A stretch of 64,000 bases of DNA from Unio delphinus (lineage: Eukaryota > Mollusca > Bivalvia > Unionida > Unionidae): contig JAQISU010000155.1 in assembly GCA_029339505.1 (NCBI GenBank), positions 20,712,001-20,776,000 of the forward strand, given 5' to 3'. Both the position numbers and the translations under genes were made by a program. Every line of letters begins with the position of its first letter. Positions within the stretch are counted from its first letter, which is position 1. The notes under the pieces are model-generated. The model made no database searches. It was not told the DNA's origin and saw only the letters and a list, made by a program, of their open reading frames with translations. This document shows positions 13,301-28,300 of this stretch, piece by piece.

Positions 13301-16300
13301 GCATTAATAATATTTCTTGAATACTAACTTTTTGCACAAAATTGAGAATTGAGTTGTTTAGTCATATTCCTTCTAATTTAAAATTTGTAATATGTTTTAT
13401 AGAAACCCAGACTATCAAGTTTTCAATGTTATGCATTCACTAATGTGTTAATCTAATCTCTTAATTAATTAATGTGTTAATCTAATCTCCCCTCTTCTGT
13501 TTTCCCTTTCCAGCAGCTTAATGCACCTGGCTTTATGAAGTAGTAATATTTGTCTTGAAAGTTAAAAAGTAACAACCATGGTCCTTAGAATTTTTTTAAA
13601 AAACCCAAAGTAAATCCTAAGAATTGTCTAATGTATTAATGAAGCAGTCTTGAATGATTAAACCATCTGACTTCAAATAGTCTAGAATGAGTATACCATT
13701 TGAATTCAAATGCAGTCTTGAATGAGTATACCATTTGACTTCAAATGCAGTCATGAATAAGTAAACCATTTGACTTCAAATGCAGTCATGAATGAGTAAA
13801 CCATTTGACTTCAAACTCAGTCTTGAATGAATAAACCATTTGACTTTCAATACAATCTTGACTGAGTAAACCATATGACTTCAAATGTAATTTTGAATGA
13901 GTAAACCAGTTGACTTCAAATGCATTCATGAATGAGTAACCATTTGACTTCAAATGCAATTTTGAATGAGTAAACCATCTGACTGCAAATGTAGTCATGA
14001 ATGAGTACACGATATGACTTCAAATGCAGTCATGAATGAGTACACGATATGACTTCAAATGTAGTCATGAATGAGTACACGATATGACTTCAAATGCTGT
14101 CTTGAATGAATAAACCATCTGACTTTAAAAGTGTTATCTGCCTATGGTGTAAATATATATAGTGGCTTTCACTCATTTAAGATAATTACAAATGTCAACT
14201 ATTGTTACATTAAATAATGAGGTAAACAAAGCAGAAAGAAACACAAATTAATCACCTTGTTTGCTAACAATTGAAAGGTATTAGAGAGAATACAATATAA
14301 TGACAGTAATGTTTTAGATAAAGCAAGTAAAAAAGCATGTGATATAATGTAATACAATTTAATGACAACAAACATATTTGATGATCTCTCAGACTTCAAA
14401 TGAACTTCTAGAACTGTGCATATTGACCTAAAACATTTTTAGCCAATCAAACAATAAGATATTATTAACAGCAGATATATGTCATGTGCTAGTCAGTGAA
14501 GTAGAATGAAGCACAAGTGATGAGTATAACTAAATGATTATTTACCCAGATCACTAATCATGATGCATATATATGCCTGAACATCAACACTAGATAATTT
14601 TGGACTTGAAAACATGGATGTTTTTGGTGTTACTGTATTCTTAGTAAGTTAATGGTAGAATAAGATGAATATTTATGTTTTAAAGAGCCACTGCATTCCA
14701 TCATAATTCCAGTTAGATATGAATTGTTTTATAATAGTGTATGTTGATAGGGTATGTTTAGATCATCTAAAATGGGTATCGTGTCAGATGTTTTCTGAAA
14801 TATTTATTTTTAAAGCATTTTCATAGTCTCTATGAACTGCCTACATGTTGGTACAAGCTTGTATGTTTTGTAGATGTTATCAGAAACAGCAGCTTGTAGG
14901 TCTAAATTGAAAAATAAAAGAAGACCTTTTCCTAACAAAGATTGATAAAAAGTATTGCTAGAAAGGTATGCTTTGCATTTATTTTTTAAAGCACAAAGAC
15001 ATCAACGTATATTGTAAAATTGCACTGTTCTCTATAATCCAATGTTATTGTTAGACATACTGGCTAGGAACAGTTACCTGAATCTTTCTGGGAATAGTTA
15101 TCTCCTCTTTGCCAAATCAATTATATACCATGTGAAGCTGAAGAGTTCTAAGATCATTGTGGATTGGGGAGGGGGGGTGATTCTTTGAATTTGTTGCCAA
15201 GCTTATCTGGTTATAAGGCATGTTTAGGATGTTTTGATCCTTTTGTTTGCAGAGTATCCCTGAAACAAATGATGAGCCCATGCACATAATTAATGCAGCC
15301 ATAAAAAGTTCCCCAGAAAACCTAGAGGACAAGGATTATTCCGTAATGTTCCAAACATTCTGCACAGAGAAGGTGAGTCAGTGTGGAATCTTTCTTTGAT
15401 GTCAGTATGACAACATAAGGGAGCATTTTGTTTTGCTTCTGGCCATTTATACTTCTTTATGCAGGTCTAATCTTTGTTAAATCTATTTATTCATCTGTAT
15501 GAAAGTCTTATCTGTGTTAAAGTCATTTATACATCTGTATGAAGGTCTAATCTGTGTTAAAGCCATTTATACATCTGTATGAAGGTCTAATCTGTGATAA
15601 AGCCATTTATATATCTGTACGTAGGTCTAATCTGTGTTAAATCCATTTATACACATGTATGAAGGTCTAATCTGCATTAAATCCATTTATACATCTGTAT
15701 GACGGTCTAATCTGTGTTGATGTTATTATAGATCTGTATACAGGTCTGATCTGTGTTAAAGCCATTATAGATCTGTATACAGGTCTAATCTGTGTTAAAG
15801 CCATTTATACATCTGTATTGTATGCATGTCTAATCTGTTATATCCATTAATACATCTGTATGAAGGTCTAATCTGTGTTAAATCCATTTATACTTCTGTA
15901 TGCAGGTATAATCTGTGTTAAATCCATTTATACATCAGTATGCATGTCTGATCTGTGCTAAATTTATTTTAGTAAAATAGCACAAAAACCATTAAGTTTC
16001 TAGGAATGAAATTTTCCACAGTTTATCATGATGTACATTTTATGAAAGAAGAATTAGCACAATTAAGCTGAATTCCACTAAGGATAGACAAATGTTTGAA
16101 TTCTTTGGACTCTGACATTCTTGGTATGCAATGCCTGAAATGGTGATGTTGCTTGGAAGTATTTTACAAATAACTTTGTAGTTATAGGTATATAATGTTA
16201 TGGTTTTATCTCTATGTCTGCTGAATTTTTCTATGCAATAAATTCAGTTCTGCTGACCATTCCTTAACTAAATTTCATATGTGTGTTGTCTTTTAAAGTA

Positions 16301-19300
16301 AGAGTCACTTTATTTTAGAGTCAGAGGTTTAGGTCAGTGTTAGAAGACAAGGAAAATGGTTGTTACACAATACTTGACTTCAGCTGAACTTAGCTTCTCC
16401 AAACCTCATTCATATGTGGCTCCCAAAATACCAAAAAGCTCATCTTTGTTTGGGTCTAAAAATTCACAGTGACTCTCTACTGAAGCAGATGACTGGTTTC
16501 TGCATAAGAAATTAATAAGGTACACTTTTTTGCCAAACTTAAAAAGTTATGTACACCTTGTGGTACAAAAGGTCAGTGTTACACATTGAGCACAGGCTCA
16601 CATGTTTCTTGCAATATTTTGTCCTCATATCTTGACCTCCTTGTCACACTTTTCTTCAGCCAAACAAAATAAACAAAACTCCTAAGTTTTCATTAGTGGA
16701 TGTTGATCCATGTCTCTGTTTGGCATTGGCATTACAGTTGCAGAAGATAAGAAAACTGGATGATGGCAATTAACATCTATATAAAAACAATGTATCAGGC
16801 AATGGAAACAATTTGGCAGTCAGCCATGTTGCAATGTAAAGTATTTGACATTTATTAGTGCAGCATATTTTTGAAGTTAAAGTTCACACACACATATGAC
16901 AATGAAGATTTATTTTTTTTTTGTGGAAAATGTTTGCAAATCAAGATCTGACTTGATTTATTACTTTTGACTGAAAAGTAATTCAGGAAACATATGTTCA
17001 TTATAATTAATGCTGGTAGATATTGCATGAACACAAAAGTTAAAAGAGGGCAAGATCAGGAATGGAAAATTCTGTATTGCAGCTCATTTTGGGGTAACCA
17101 GGCATTCTGATATGTTAATATTTTCATGGTTACTTGAGCACATAAAATGTCTGTTGCATTGATGTAAGTGTTTCAGAAAAATATCATATATCAGTGCAGT
17201 CTGCAAAGTTAAGGTGGCAAACCTGTTGAAGCAAATAAGATTATCTCATTTTTATGTACTGTCAGCACATTATATACTCTCATTTTGTCCCTCTAAAATT
17301 ATTCATGCTCCCTGCCCTATGGATCCTGGCTGCAACATTGAAGAAGCAAGTCAGTTTGGGAGAAAAAAGATGTGGTGGAAAGGTGACTGTTAAAATGTCA
17401 TTTGACTTAATTGCTCTTAACTTTATATTTTATAGAGCTGCATTAGTTAAGTTGATGGAGCATTGGATTTGTATTCCAAGGGTTGCAGTATCCACCCATG
17501 TTGGCCTGGATAAACTGTCTCAGTATCTTTGCTCCCATTTGTTTGGCATGATATAGTAATAATATATTAAAGGGGTAGCAATTAATAACTGACAAAACAG
17601 TTGTATTGTAATTCACACACACACACACATGGATGGGAAACATTGTATTTTTATTGTCCTTTCTTCGGTCACACTTTCTTATAAGCATGAATGCACTAAA
17701 AATACTGCGCCAACAATTTTGTCTTGGGACCTGATATGTCTTATAGGTTCTTGTTGTGGTTACAATTTTCAATTTTTTGAATTTATTGGGATTTGGACTT
17801 TGATATTGTAATCAGCAATTACAAATGTCTTTTTCAGAAAGCAGTCATGATAGAGAAAGGAATCAGAAGAATTACTTTTGTTGTTCTTCAAAAGGTACGA
17901 GAAATTTTTACTTTTATTCTTACATGAAATTATTTTGTTACTAAAGGTGAGACTTGGCATTCACAGTTCAGTTACTAATAAAGGTGAGACTTTGTATTCA
18001 CAATCCAGTTTATTATCCATAATGGTAATATATATGCATAGGTAAAGTACTGCAGTAATTATAGGTTAGTACATACATATTAGAAAATATGAACAGGTTT
18101 TTCTGAGTAATTCTGCACAACCATGGAAATGCAGTATTATTCTGAAGAAGAAAAAAAAACGAGTACATATTTTACCATAGAAATGCAGTAACCTTTTTAT
18201 TATATACTCAAATTGTTTTCCTACCTAGAAATAAACTGCAAGAAACAAATTAAGTAAAGTATACTGCATTCCAAAATAATTACACAACCATACATTCATC
18301 AGTACACAGTAACACTATTAATGTGCACATAGCATTGCCATGTGATCTTTAAACTTTATTGCATGCTCGATATTAGTTTTTAAACAATTTTCAATTCAGT
18401 CTACTTAAAACTGATATTTAGTGTCATATTGTGAATGAATGCACATTGAAACTTTTCCAGTTGGTACAGAATGGATGGATTTAGTTTTTATGTCAATCCA
18501 ACTCATTGCTGCATTTCTGCTTGTTATGGACTGAATTTATTAGCTGAGTCAATTCCATATGATGTACATGTGGTTTGAGCAGTTGAAGGACCTGCCTTGA
18601 ATCAGCTGCACCTCTGTTTCTGTTCTGTCATTGTTTAGAATCTTAATGTGGTACAAATATAAATTCATGGAATTAAAAATTAAACAGAGACTGTGGAATA
18701 TATGTTCATTTCATTTTGAGTGCAGTAAGGAGATAATGATTTCATTTGAAAATGTTGTTAAAATTACAGTACTATTTTTGTGGTGTGTATCAAGGTTTGG
18801 AAACCACAATATAGGTCATGTAATTCGGATTTGCAGAACTGAAAAAGTACATTTTGAATAAAGTCAAGATTAAAAAATGTAAATATATTTATTGCCATTA
18901 TTATTACCAGCTAAGGAAGACATATGTTTATATCCTGTCACTTGCCTGCACTCGGTTAGAGTGAAACCAGCTTTGTACATGACCTATATGGCTTCAATCA
19001 CTAGCCTAGATCCGAAACATTGAATCAAGAAACTTAGCGAAATTTGCCTAGCAGCTGCAGTTTGGCAGGTCATTTAGACAGCAGAAAAAATACTTCTTCA
19101 TCATCATGGCTTATTGGGTCTTAGACTCTTTATTTTTTTAGTAAAATCTTCAGTTGCATTTTATAAGGAAATCTGTGTTTTGACTGTGTGATAGCCCTAG
19201 ACTTCAATATGCTTTTCTATGATGTGTTTTATAGACCCTAGAAAGCACTGGTTAATAGTCAGTTAGTAACATTTACTGGTTAATCAATGTTTGTCTTCCT

Positions 19301-22300
19301 TATAGCATGCATTTGAATAGGTGTATGTTATTTCTTGAAAAATGTAGTACCATTACATAGGAGTTCAGACCTTAATCATGCCAGTATCAATTGTTTACTA
19401 AATTTATGTCCAGCATCATTGACATGGAAAAGTACATAAACATTTTTAAAAAATACATGAATTTGAATATAATTTTTCTTAGTTATAATTTTCTAAAATC
19501 CATGTCCTCTTTGGAATGTTATAACCAATCTTTTCTGTGCTTTTTTCATTTAGGAAGTATATTAGCTGAAATGTATGTTATTCTCTTTATTTAAGCCTAT
19601 TTATTTTTTTTCTTTTCCTTTGCTATCACTTCCTTCCTCTCTCCTCGTGTTAGTTGGTCCTAAGTGAGTGTTTTGTGCCAATCTTTTAATTGCTACTGCT
19701 TCTGAATGAACGTTTATATCAGCATGGGGTTTTGCGGAAGAACTTGTGTCTGGTAGGTCCAAAATAAAAATAGTGCCTTTTGACAGCAGGTACATGTATT
19801 GTCACCATGATGGTCATTTTTAAATTCTTGTTTATGCCACTTTTCCAGAACAGACAGTTGTATTTACTTGGTGTTTTCACTGAATGACTTTTTATGATGT
19901 TTAGTTGGGCCTAAATAAAATTGATCCAAAGCAGACATCAAAAAGGACCATCTAGAAAATCTTTTTGATATATCTCCTGAATGGAGGGTTATGTTGACAT
20001 AGGGCTTTTGATAAGAGACCTCTTTTGATGCCTTGTTGGTCCTAAATGAAAATGGTGTTTTTTTGTCAATATGCAGTGTAGTTGTCATGGTTTTCATCCT
20101 GAAAATCATGTTATTGCTACTCCTACAGAATGGAGGGTCATATTGTCATGTGGTTTTCATTAAAAGACATTTTTGGTGTTTTACTTTTATGCTAGTTTTG
20201 AGTTTTATAGAGTGTATTATTTCTGATGATACTAATATATTTTGTGATCAATAAGGTATGTGTGATTTTGCAGAGCTCTATGCCACTGCATGACTAGAGG
20301 TTGACCGAAATTCGATTTTGGTTTTGGCGCCGAAAGTTGGCAAATGGCCTCTTTCGGCATAGTTTTGGTTTTGGCCATAGCCAAAAGGTTAGTTTTCAGT
20401 TTGCTTTCGGTTTCGGCCGAAACTAATATTGACTTTCGGTCATCAGCCAAAGATCTATTATAACTGTCAGAATGCAACGTTAGTTCTCGTCTATTACTCT
20501 GATTGTCAGTTGGTCAGTCAGCACTAGGCAATTGGACATTTAGTGAAGTCCTCTTACTGCAGGCTCTGAATGTTACTTCTAGATTCATTTTTAATTAGTG
20601 TAGATTTGCATCATTACCCAGGCCTATTTAATAAGTCTTGTGTTTGGCAACTTTGGTTTATCTTTCGGTTTTGGCTGAAGGTGTAGTTAAACTTTCGGCT
20701 TCAGTTTCAGCCGAAATTCAATTTATAACTTTCGGGCTGGTTTTGTTTTTGGCCAAAACCAGAAATTTAGTTTTGGTCGGCCTCCATGTATGACATTTAT
20801 TTTATATTTGGCAATATGATAAGGTGATCAAATTCTATGACTTTGTTCATCATTGTTTCTTTTCTTTGCAGAGAACTTTGCCCAAGTACTTTACCTACAG
20901 AACCAAGTTTAATGTAAGTAAAGAATTTTTATTGTGGTATGTCAGAATAATGCTAAAGCATGGATGATTACTAAAGACCTGCAATTATTACAAATGACAG
21001 TGACGTGCCAGTATATTACGGTAGAGCCATTCAGAACAGTGCCTTCACAAAAACAGGTGTTAATCATATTTTTTTTCTTTTGTTTTACATTTTAATTAGA
21101 AGCAGTTCAGTATGACAGCTATGCTTTTTATGTTAAGTAACATTTTGAGTTGAAACTTTTAAAGCTTAAGTAACTATCCTCACTGTTACTGGCATGATAG
21201 GTCCCATTAGAGAGTACATGTATGTTAGCAGTATTTTGAAGGCTTATTTCTTATCTATGTAATATTTTTGAACTGCTAGTACTCTTTCTGTATGACACCT
21301 TAAAATAAGGGGGTATTTCTGTAGCAGACTGAATTAAGGTAGCATGCCATAAGCATCTATTCTATGTGCAATGTGGGTTATTAAATTAACTTAAAAAATT
21401 ATTATTTTCATATCTAATACAGAGGCAAAATATATCTAAGTTTTTTTTTCTTTGAATACACGTTTTGGAATGTATGACACAATATTTTTGTAAATACTGT
21501 TGTTAGTATGGTGAATACATTTGGATGATCTGTTGTCCTTTGTCTTTCATTCATCCATCTGTTAGCATAATCTTGTTATCACTACACATCCAGAACTACT
21601 TTCAAGATTGCTATGAAATTTACACAGTCATCCCACAGTCTAGATGGACATAAATGAAAATGGTGCTGCTCAGACATCCAGTATGGCCGCCACAGTATCC
21701 ATCATTAAAGTTTTGTTATCACTACTTTGCTGAATCAACGGTCATATCAGCATGTGATTTTCATTCCCATGATATCTTGCTGTATTCAATTAAAATAGAG
21801 TCAATGGGATGTACAGTATGGCTGTCACAATGTTCATCTTGAAATCCTTGATATTGCTACTCCTCCTAAAAGAAAGTCATGTTGATATGAGGTTTCTTAT
21901 GAGAAGACTTCTTTTGATGTTTACTTGGTCTGAAATTAAAATGATGAAACTCTGATTGTCAGTTTGGCTGCCACAGTGGCCATCTTGAAAATCTTGTTAT
22001 CATTACTCCTTAAGAATAGATGGCGATATATAAACATGGAGATTTCACTCAAATACTTCTTATAACATCTAGAAAATGGTGCCAGTCTGATGTCCAACTA
22101 ATGTCCAGCTCGGAAGTCTTGTTTTCATTTCTTCTCCTGATCAAACAGTAATATTGCCTTGGGTTTAACCCCTAAAGAGACATGTCTAGTTTTAACTAAA
22201 TAAAAATGATGCCAATCTGATGTCCAGACTGGTTACTACCTTGACCACTTTGAAAACCTTATTGCTGATCCTGATGAAAGGTAAGTAATTTTGCAATTGG

Positions 22301-25300
22301 GTTTTCATCATAAAGACTTTTAGTTGATTCCAAATAAAAATTGTGTTGATCAATCAAGTGACCAATATTGGTGCTGTTGTTATATTTGTTTCTTCTGCTT
22401 CTTCTGAATGGATGGTGTTTTCAACATGGGTTTTTTAATTAAACAACTTAATATGATATCTGGTTGGCAATATTGTTATCAGTATTTCTTGTGTATGTAT
22501 GTTCACATCACCATGGGGTTTCAACTTGGAGACATCTTATGATATCTAGCAGCTTGTAAATGAAAATTGTTCCTGGCCCACTTATAATATCACTATTTCT
22601 CCTAGATGGCTGGTCAGTTCATCGTTGTGCTTTCATCAACCTTATTATTATGTCAGTTTTATACTAAATAGAATTGGTGACAGTCAGATACTATGTACTT
22701 AGTCAAAATAGCATCCAGGAAATTATTTGCAGCCAGTAGAGATTTAGTCCCTTTGATGGAATCTATGTTCCTTTGATTATTCAAGTTTAGGAGGGTTATA
22801 CAAAAATGAATTAGTGTATAAAGCTTGTACTAACATAAAGCAAACAAGTTCTATAAAAATGAATCTACAGTACTAATGTTCCATTCCTTTGAATATTCTA
22901 GTTCATGGAGGATGCTATTTACCGCCACCTGGAGCCTGGACTAGCTTTTCAGCTTGAGATTAACCGGATGAGGAACTTTGACTTGGAAGCCATTCCCACT
23001 GCCAACTACAGGATGCATGTTTACCTTGGCAAGGCCAAGGTAAGAAGGGAGAAAACTGTCATTAAACAAATTCACAGCTTAAAACTTAATTTTTAAGTAA
23101 ATTTGCAGAACAAAATTATTGACATTTATAAGAATTATTATATGCACATGAAATGTGGTAAGCAAATCTTGATTATTCCAACATCAGCACCTTGAAGACC
23201 TAGCTTAGGTGAATCACTTGGTCCTGGCCAAAGATTTTTTTATCTACTACCTTAAAAGTTAAGTCAACCACTAGAACAAAAGTTTGGGGTCTGCAGCACT
23301 TCCAGTTTATGAAGTTGTTCTATAATATCTATTAACAAAGAGTAAATTTGTTATAAAATATTATGATGCTATTTTGCTGAATTTTCTAAATTTATGAAAA
23401 TTTACATCTTACTTTTACTATTTGAATAATTCTTTTATCAACAGCAAGTTGCCAAAGGCCAGGACACAACAGACTACAGACTGTTTGTACGATGTATCAT
23501 TCGTCACTCAGATCTGATCACAAAGGTATAGTTATTCCTTTTGCATTGATTTTCAGTACCATGTTCTTTGTTGTTATAATGTCATTTGATGCTTATATTA
23601 TTTCATTTGAGACCACTTTTAATTTATCAAAGATATATGCACAGTTTTTTATATAATTATTTTATCAGCATTTCATCAGCTCATCTGTTACTCATATTGT
23701 GAAGGCCTCTAGGCCTTATAGTTTTGATGGATTTGCCATGAAACTTGGGAAATATGGCCATCATCTTAAGAAGTGAATGTCAAAAAATCTGTCCTTCATT
23801 CATGTTTGTAGAGTAATTGGCATTTTTTACATGGAGTTGGATGTAGTGTCTGACAGTATTTTGAACTCCTTCTTGATTTTAGTGGATTGCCTCAGACAAG
23901 GGAAATTTTATGATCATCATGAGAAGACGTACTTATTAACAAGTCGCTGTGCTCCTGCAATTTTTTTTTATAGATATATTGCCCTTTTTGGCTTAGAGAC
24001 TGGTTATAGTATTTGACAGAATTTTCTGAACACTAATAGTCTTACAGTCTTATCTGCTTATAGTATATGACAGAATCTTTAAACATTACTAGTCTCTAAG
24101 TCTTCAGTGATATCTGTGTATGTTTTGGGTTTCACAGCACTTAAGAATAATCCCAGCTATATAATAATGAGTAAGTTTATGCATAAATGACAGGAATCCA
24201 AAGCAAAGATCAAGGCAGAAAAGGGATAAGAAGTCATATTTCTTATATAAATCAGGTTTTAGCTCCACTGGTCATAAACCAGAAGAGCCTATAGGATGGT
24301 TTTTCATCCATTATTCACCATCTTGCTATCGATCAGCACAAGTTTTTTTTTTATCCCAACTTCTCTTGTTATTTCTACTAAAAGACTCGAGATGTCTAGT
24401 TTTTCCTAATCGACAAGAGATTCTTGATGGTCAAGTGATTTAATATGCTTACCTTCTTATATCAGTCATGCATCTCACCTTTTTTTTCAAATCATGAGAA
24501 AGTTTGCCAGTAACTTCCTGTTGGTAATTTATTCTTCCAGTGGTCTTGCCAGGCTCTTTCTCCACCAAATATACTAGCCATCGTGTATAGCCTATCATGT
24601 GCTAAATAATGGTATGAAACCTCACCAAAACAAACGAAACCTAAATGAATATGGTGCTGATATTTCCCATTTGTTCCTTTGTTTTACCTTACTGTGAGCA
24701 CAAAAGAAAACAGCAGCCAATGAATTAGTATAGGGGTAATATTAGTATACCATACTGTAAATGTGCCAGTGTGGCAAATACCCATTTAGTCCGAGTTTCC
24801 TCTGACTCTTGCCACCCCATTTTTGATATTTGGACATTTATGTTGGGGTGTCATTTTCAAGAAGTACCAAGCACGTGTCAGCTGTTTTTGTTTGTACAGT
24901 ATTACATGACTACCACATTGCTGTGCTTCTGCGTAGTGATTCTGGTTTTCTTCAAATTGCGGCAACATTTACATTTAATTTACATTTTTGGTCATTGTTT
25001 TCACAACAAATAGTTTGGGAAATTTATGTTTCTTTATTGTTCTAATCAAAATTACCTGACATTCATTTTTATGTTGGATTTGTTTGATATCATGTGGCTG
25101 TCTGACCTCTGATGTCATTAACATTTAGCTTGCAAGATTTGTGTAGTCATGTGACTAAGAATGCAAATGGCTAGATCAGGTCAATTTTCAGCAACGATGT
25201 ACTTTCGCCTCGTCTATAAGCAGATTAAAGACATAACGAATGTTGTTCTCATGATTATTGAGAAAATAAATCATCTTCCTATCGATTTCATGCAGGTATA

Positions 25301-28300
25301 TATCGATGAAAGATCGTTCAAGTTTGCTGGTCTGGCAAGTAAGCGGCTACTTCATGCCGACACCAAATGGTGTTGGCGAATTCCAACTTTTCCTTAGGGA
25401 ATGCGCTCTGACCCTACACCCCAACATATTATGGACAAAGATACAAGTCCACGCAAGTATACAAGTCAAAGCTTGCAAATGGTTCCTATGTTGCACCCCA
25501 ACATAAATGTCCAAATATCAAAAATGGGGTGGCAAGGGTCGGAAGAAACTTGGACTAATACCCATTAGGCGATACTGTACTCTATTTTTATGTCAACCAT
25601 TTACTTCTTTTTTTAAGGGTAATGTATTAAGCTAACATTTAAATGAAATTAAAGTGCTTTGAGAGCATGATTTGGGTCATATTTAGATTTTGAACTCTAG
25701 AAATAAGCATTTATTAGCATTTTTAGTGACTCGTACTAAACATTTGTGATTCCTCCTGATCCGCAACAGGTTCTGGAACCAAACCTCGCGAATGTTTGAG
25801 GTATTACTGTATAGAGATAATATTAGCAGCTGAAGATTGTTAATTGACAAATTGAATTATTACCGTGTTTACCTACAGCTGGATGTAGTATATGACAGAG
25901 TTTTGTGAATGCAGATACTTTAACAGTTTTGTTGATCGGATTGCTGTAAAACTTGGGAATTGTTATTATCAACTTTGCTTTACTGTAGACAAATCTCCAT
26001 TATATGGGTCTAGGTGGGAAGCAGGAGAGCTAAGGGTATATTTTTGTTCACTCTTCATTCAATGATGTACAAGTTCTTAAATTGCTTATTGCAAGGTCCA
26101 TTCTGGTCTCTTGTGTTATTGGGATATATAGTTTTAACAATATAATTTTGAGGGTCTCTTGTATGTTATATCCTGAAGTTATGTTATATTTAATATAGCA
26201 ATGACTTTCACTATACATTTATTTCTCTGTAGGAAGCATCATTTGAGTACCTGCACAATGAGGGGGAGAAAACTCTGCTAGAAGCTATGGATTCTCTTGA
26301 AGTCGCCTTCTCTCATCCTGCAGTATGTTATCATTATAGAAAAAACTCATTTTAAAAAGTTTGCTTTACATTTTCATTAATAAAAGTATATTGCTACCTC
26401 ATCATAAAAGAAACATAATTAGAAGATCAAGATTGAACACACTAATACACACAATTTTTTTTACCAATATAAAATAGTAAAGGACATTTAGTCTGCTTAT
26501 GTTTTATATAGTCAACTTTTAATTTTATTAATTGCTTCCAACCTCTGTCCTTATTGATATAATACTATGTTTGGAAATGCGTGCCATTGTCAGCAATAAT
26601 AAATAGAGTGATCCGATAATATAATGAGGTACACAGTAGCCATGCCAATTTGCTGGCCGAATTATAATGAAGCTTGTGAAAAGTAGTGATGTACTGTATT
26701 TGGCAACTATCATTTTTTAAGATGCCCTCCCTTAAGAAAGGCCACCATACGAAACACTAAAATAGTACATGTATTTTTGTTACCATTTTGTCTCCCTTGA
26801 GATAAGTCCAGCCTTTTTATAAAGCACATTTTCTTTTAAATTAGTAAACAAGTTACATCAGAAGGGCTACAGCAATGTTTCAGAATTTTACATAGGTTCT
26901 ATCAAAATAACAACAGAAAAAATAGCATTTTTATTTTATGGAAATCTACATTTTTATAAATGAATCATGATAGCCAGTTATTGTTTTTTTTTTTTTCAGG
27001 CCAAAAGAACAGACTGCAATCACATCTTCTTGAACTTTGTTCCAACCCTCACCCTTTCAGATCCAGGAAAGGTAATATAACTTTGTACTTGTTTGAAAGT
27101 GGTCTTTTTCTAAGATGAATGGCAGTCATTTTGCTGAGTGAATTAAAAGCTTTGATAACCATTTAAATAATAAAAATGTGATATACAGAATAAATCCACT
27201 GCACCATATCATGGTTGGAGCAGTTTCCTTAAGAGTATTTACTCAGAATGCTTGCATCTCATTGCAGTAATAAAAAAGTACATTTCACTTATTTTGATCT
27301 CTGAAATATGGGTTCATATGAAGTAAGAGTATTTGTGTAATGTTGTACCAAATACTGTATCCTTAGCATAAATGGATGTCAAGGAATTACATTTTGATTT
27401 CCATGTCTTAAGACCGGTATGGTTTGTTACAGTAATGTCCGTCCGACTATACATCCAGTCAGTTGCTTCTCTGAGCTGTACATTTTGGAGAGATATTCAT
27501 GAAACATGATAAATGTCATGACTAGATGGTACAATATATGTCATACCCATGCCTTCTGTCTCAGGATGTTGGTGATTTTGTATTCTTGTCTGGAATATAA
27601 CTTTTGAACCTCTGAAGATATTTTAATGAAACTTTAGCCAGTTTCATATATCTTGCATTAATGTGTGTCATGTTCCATATCCACTCTCCCTGCATTAATA
27701 ACTAGGTCAAAGCAAGGAAAACATTTAATTACATGACGTGTTCTTTGTCATGGGTAAAACTTTTGATCCAATGAAGTTATTTTAAGGAAACTTGACATGG
27801 GTATGTATCATAACTAGACAGTATGATGTGTACCATAGCTGCATCCCCAGCATTAAGATCAAGGTCACTGCAAAGAAAAATGTAATAATGTTACTTATTT
27901 ATCTTTGTCCAGATTGTAACTTTTGTACCGCAGAAAATATTTGTATGAAACTGCCCATTTATTTGCTTTGGCTTGTATACTTGTCCATAATATATCGTAT
28001 GAACCATTGAAGATATTCTAATGAAGCTGTAGCTAATTATATGTCAGTTTTCAATGAATGTTTGCATTTACTTGCTGATTTATGTCAACTAACCAGGTGA
28101 GCAATATGAAAACCATCTGTGCCTCTTTTATGAAACAGTAGCCATGTCAGAACGTTGTCATATGTAAATCTAGCACAAAGGTCAAGGTCATTGGTGGGAA
28201 AAAGTTCAGAAAATGGATGTATCATGTGTATTTGCCAGTACTCTTGTTTTTATGCATTATGTGATCTTACTTGTCACTCACATCCAACAATCTGGGATTA

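Noticed and set aside
17434..17505. Functional tRNA-Thr gene
   Set aside because: The T arm lacks GTTCGA and the acceptor stem does not pair; best seen as a SINE head or relic.
17254..17556. 100-codon + frame
   Set aside because: It overlaps a tRNA-like repeat head and has no recognisable domain.
17895..20871. Missed exon corresponding to the vertebrate insertion after QK
   Set aside because: Exons 5 and 6 join in phase, and no NYE/DRRF-like coding block is visible.
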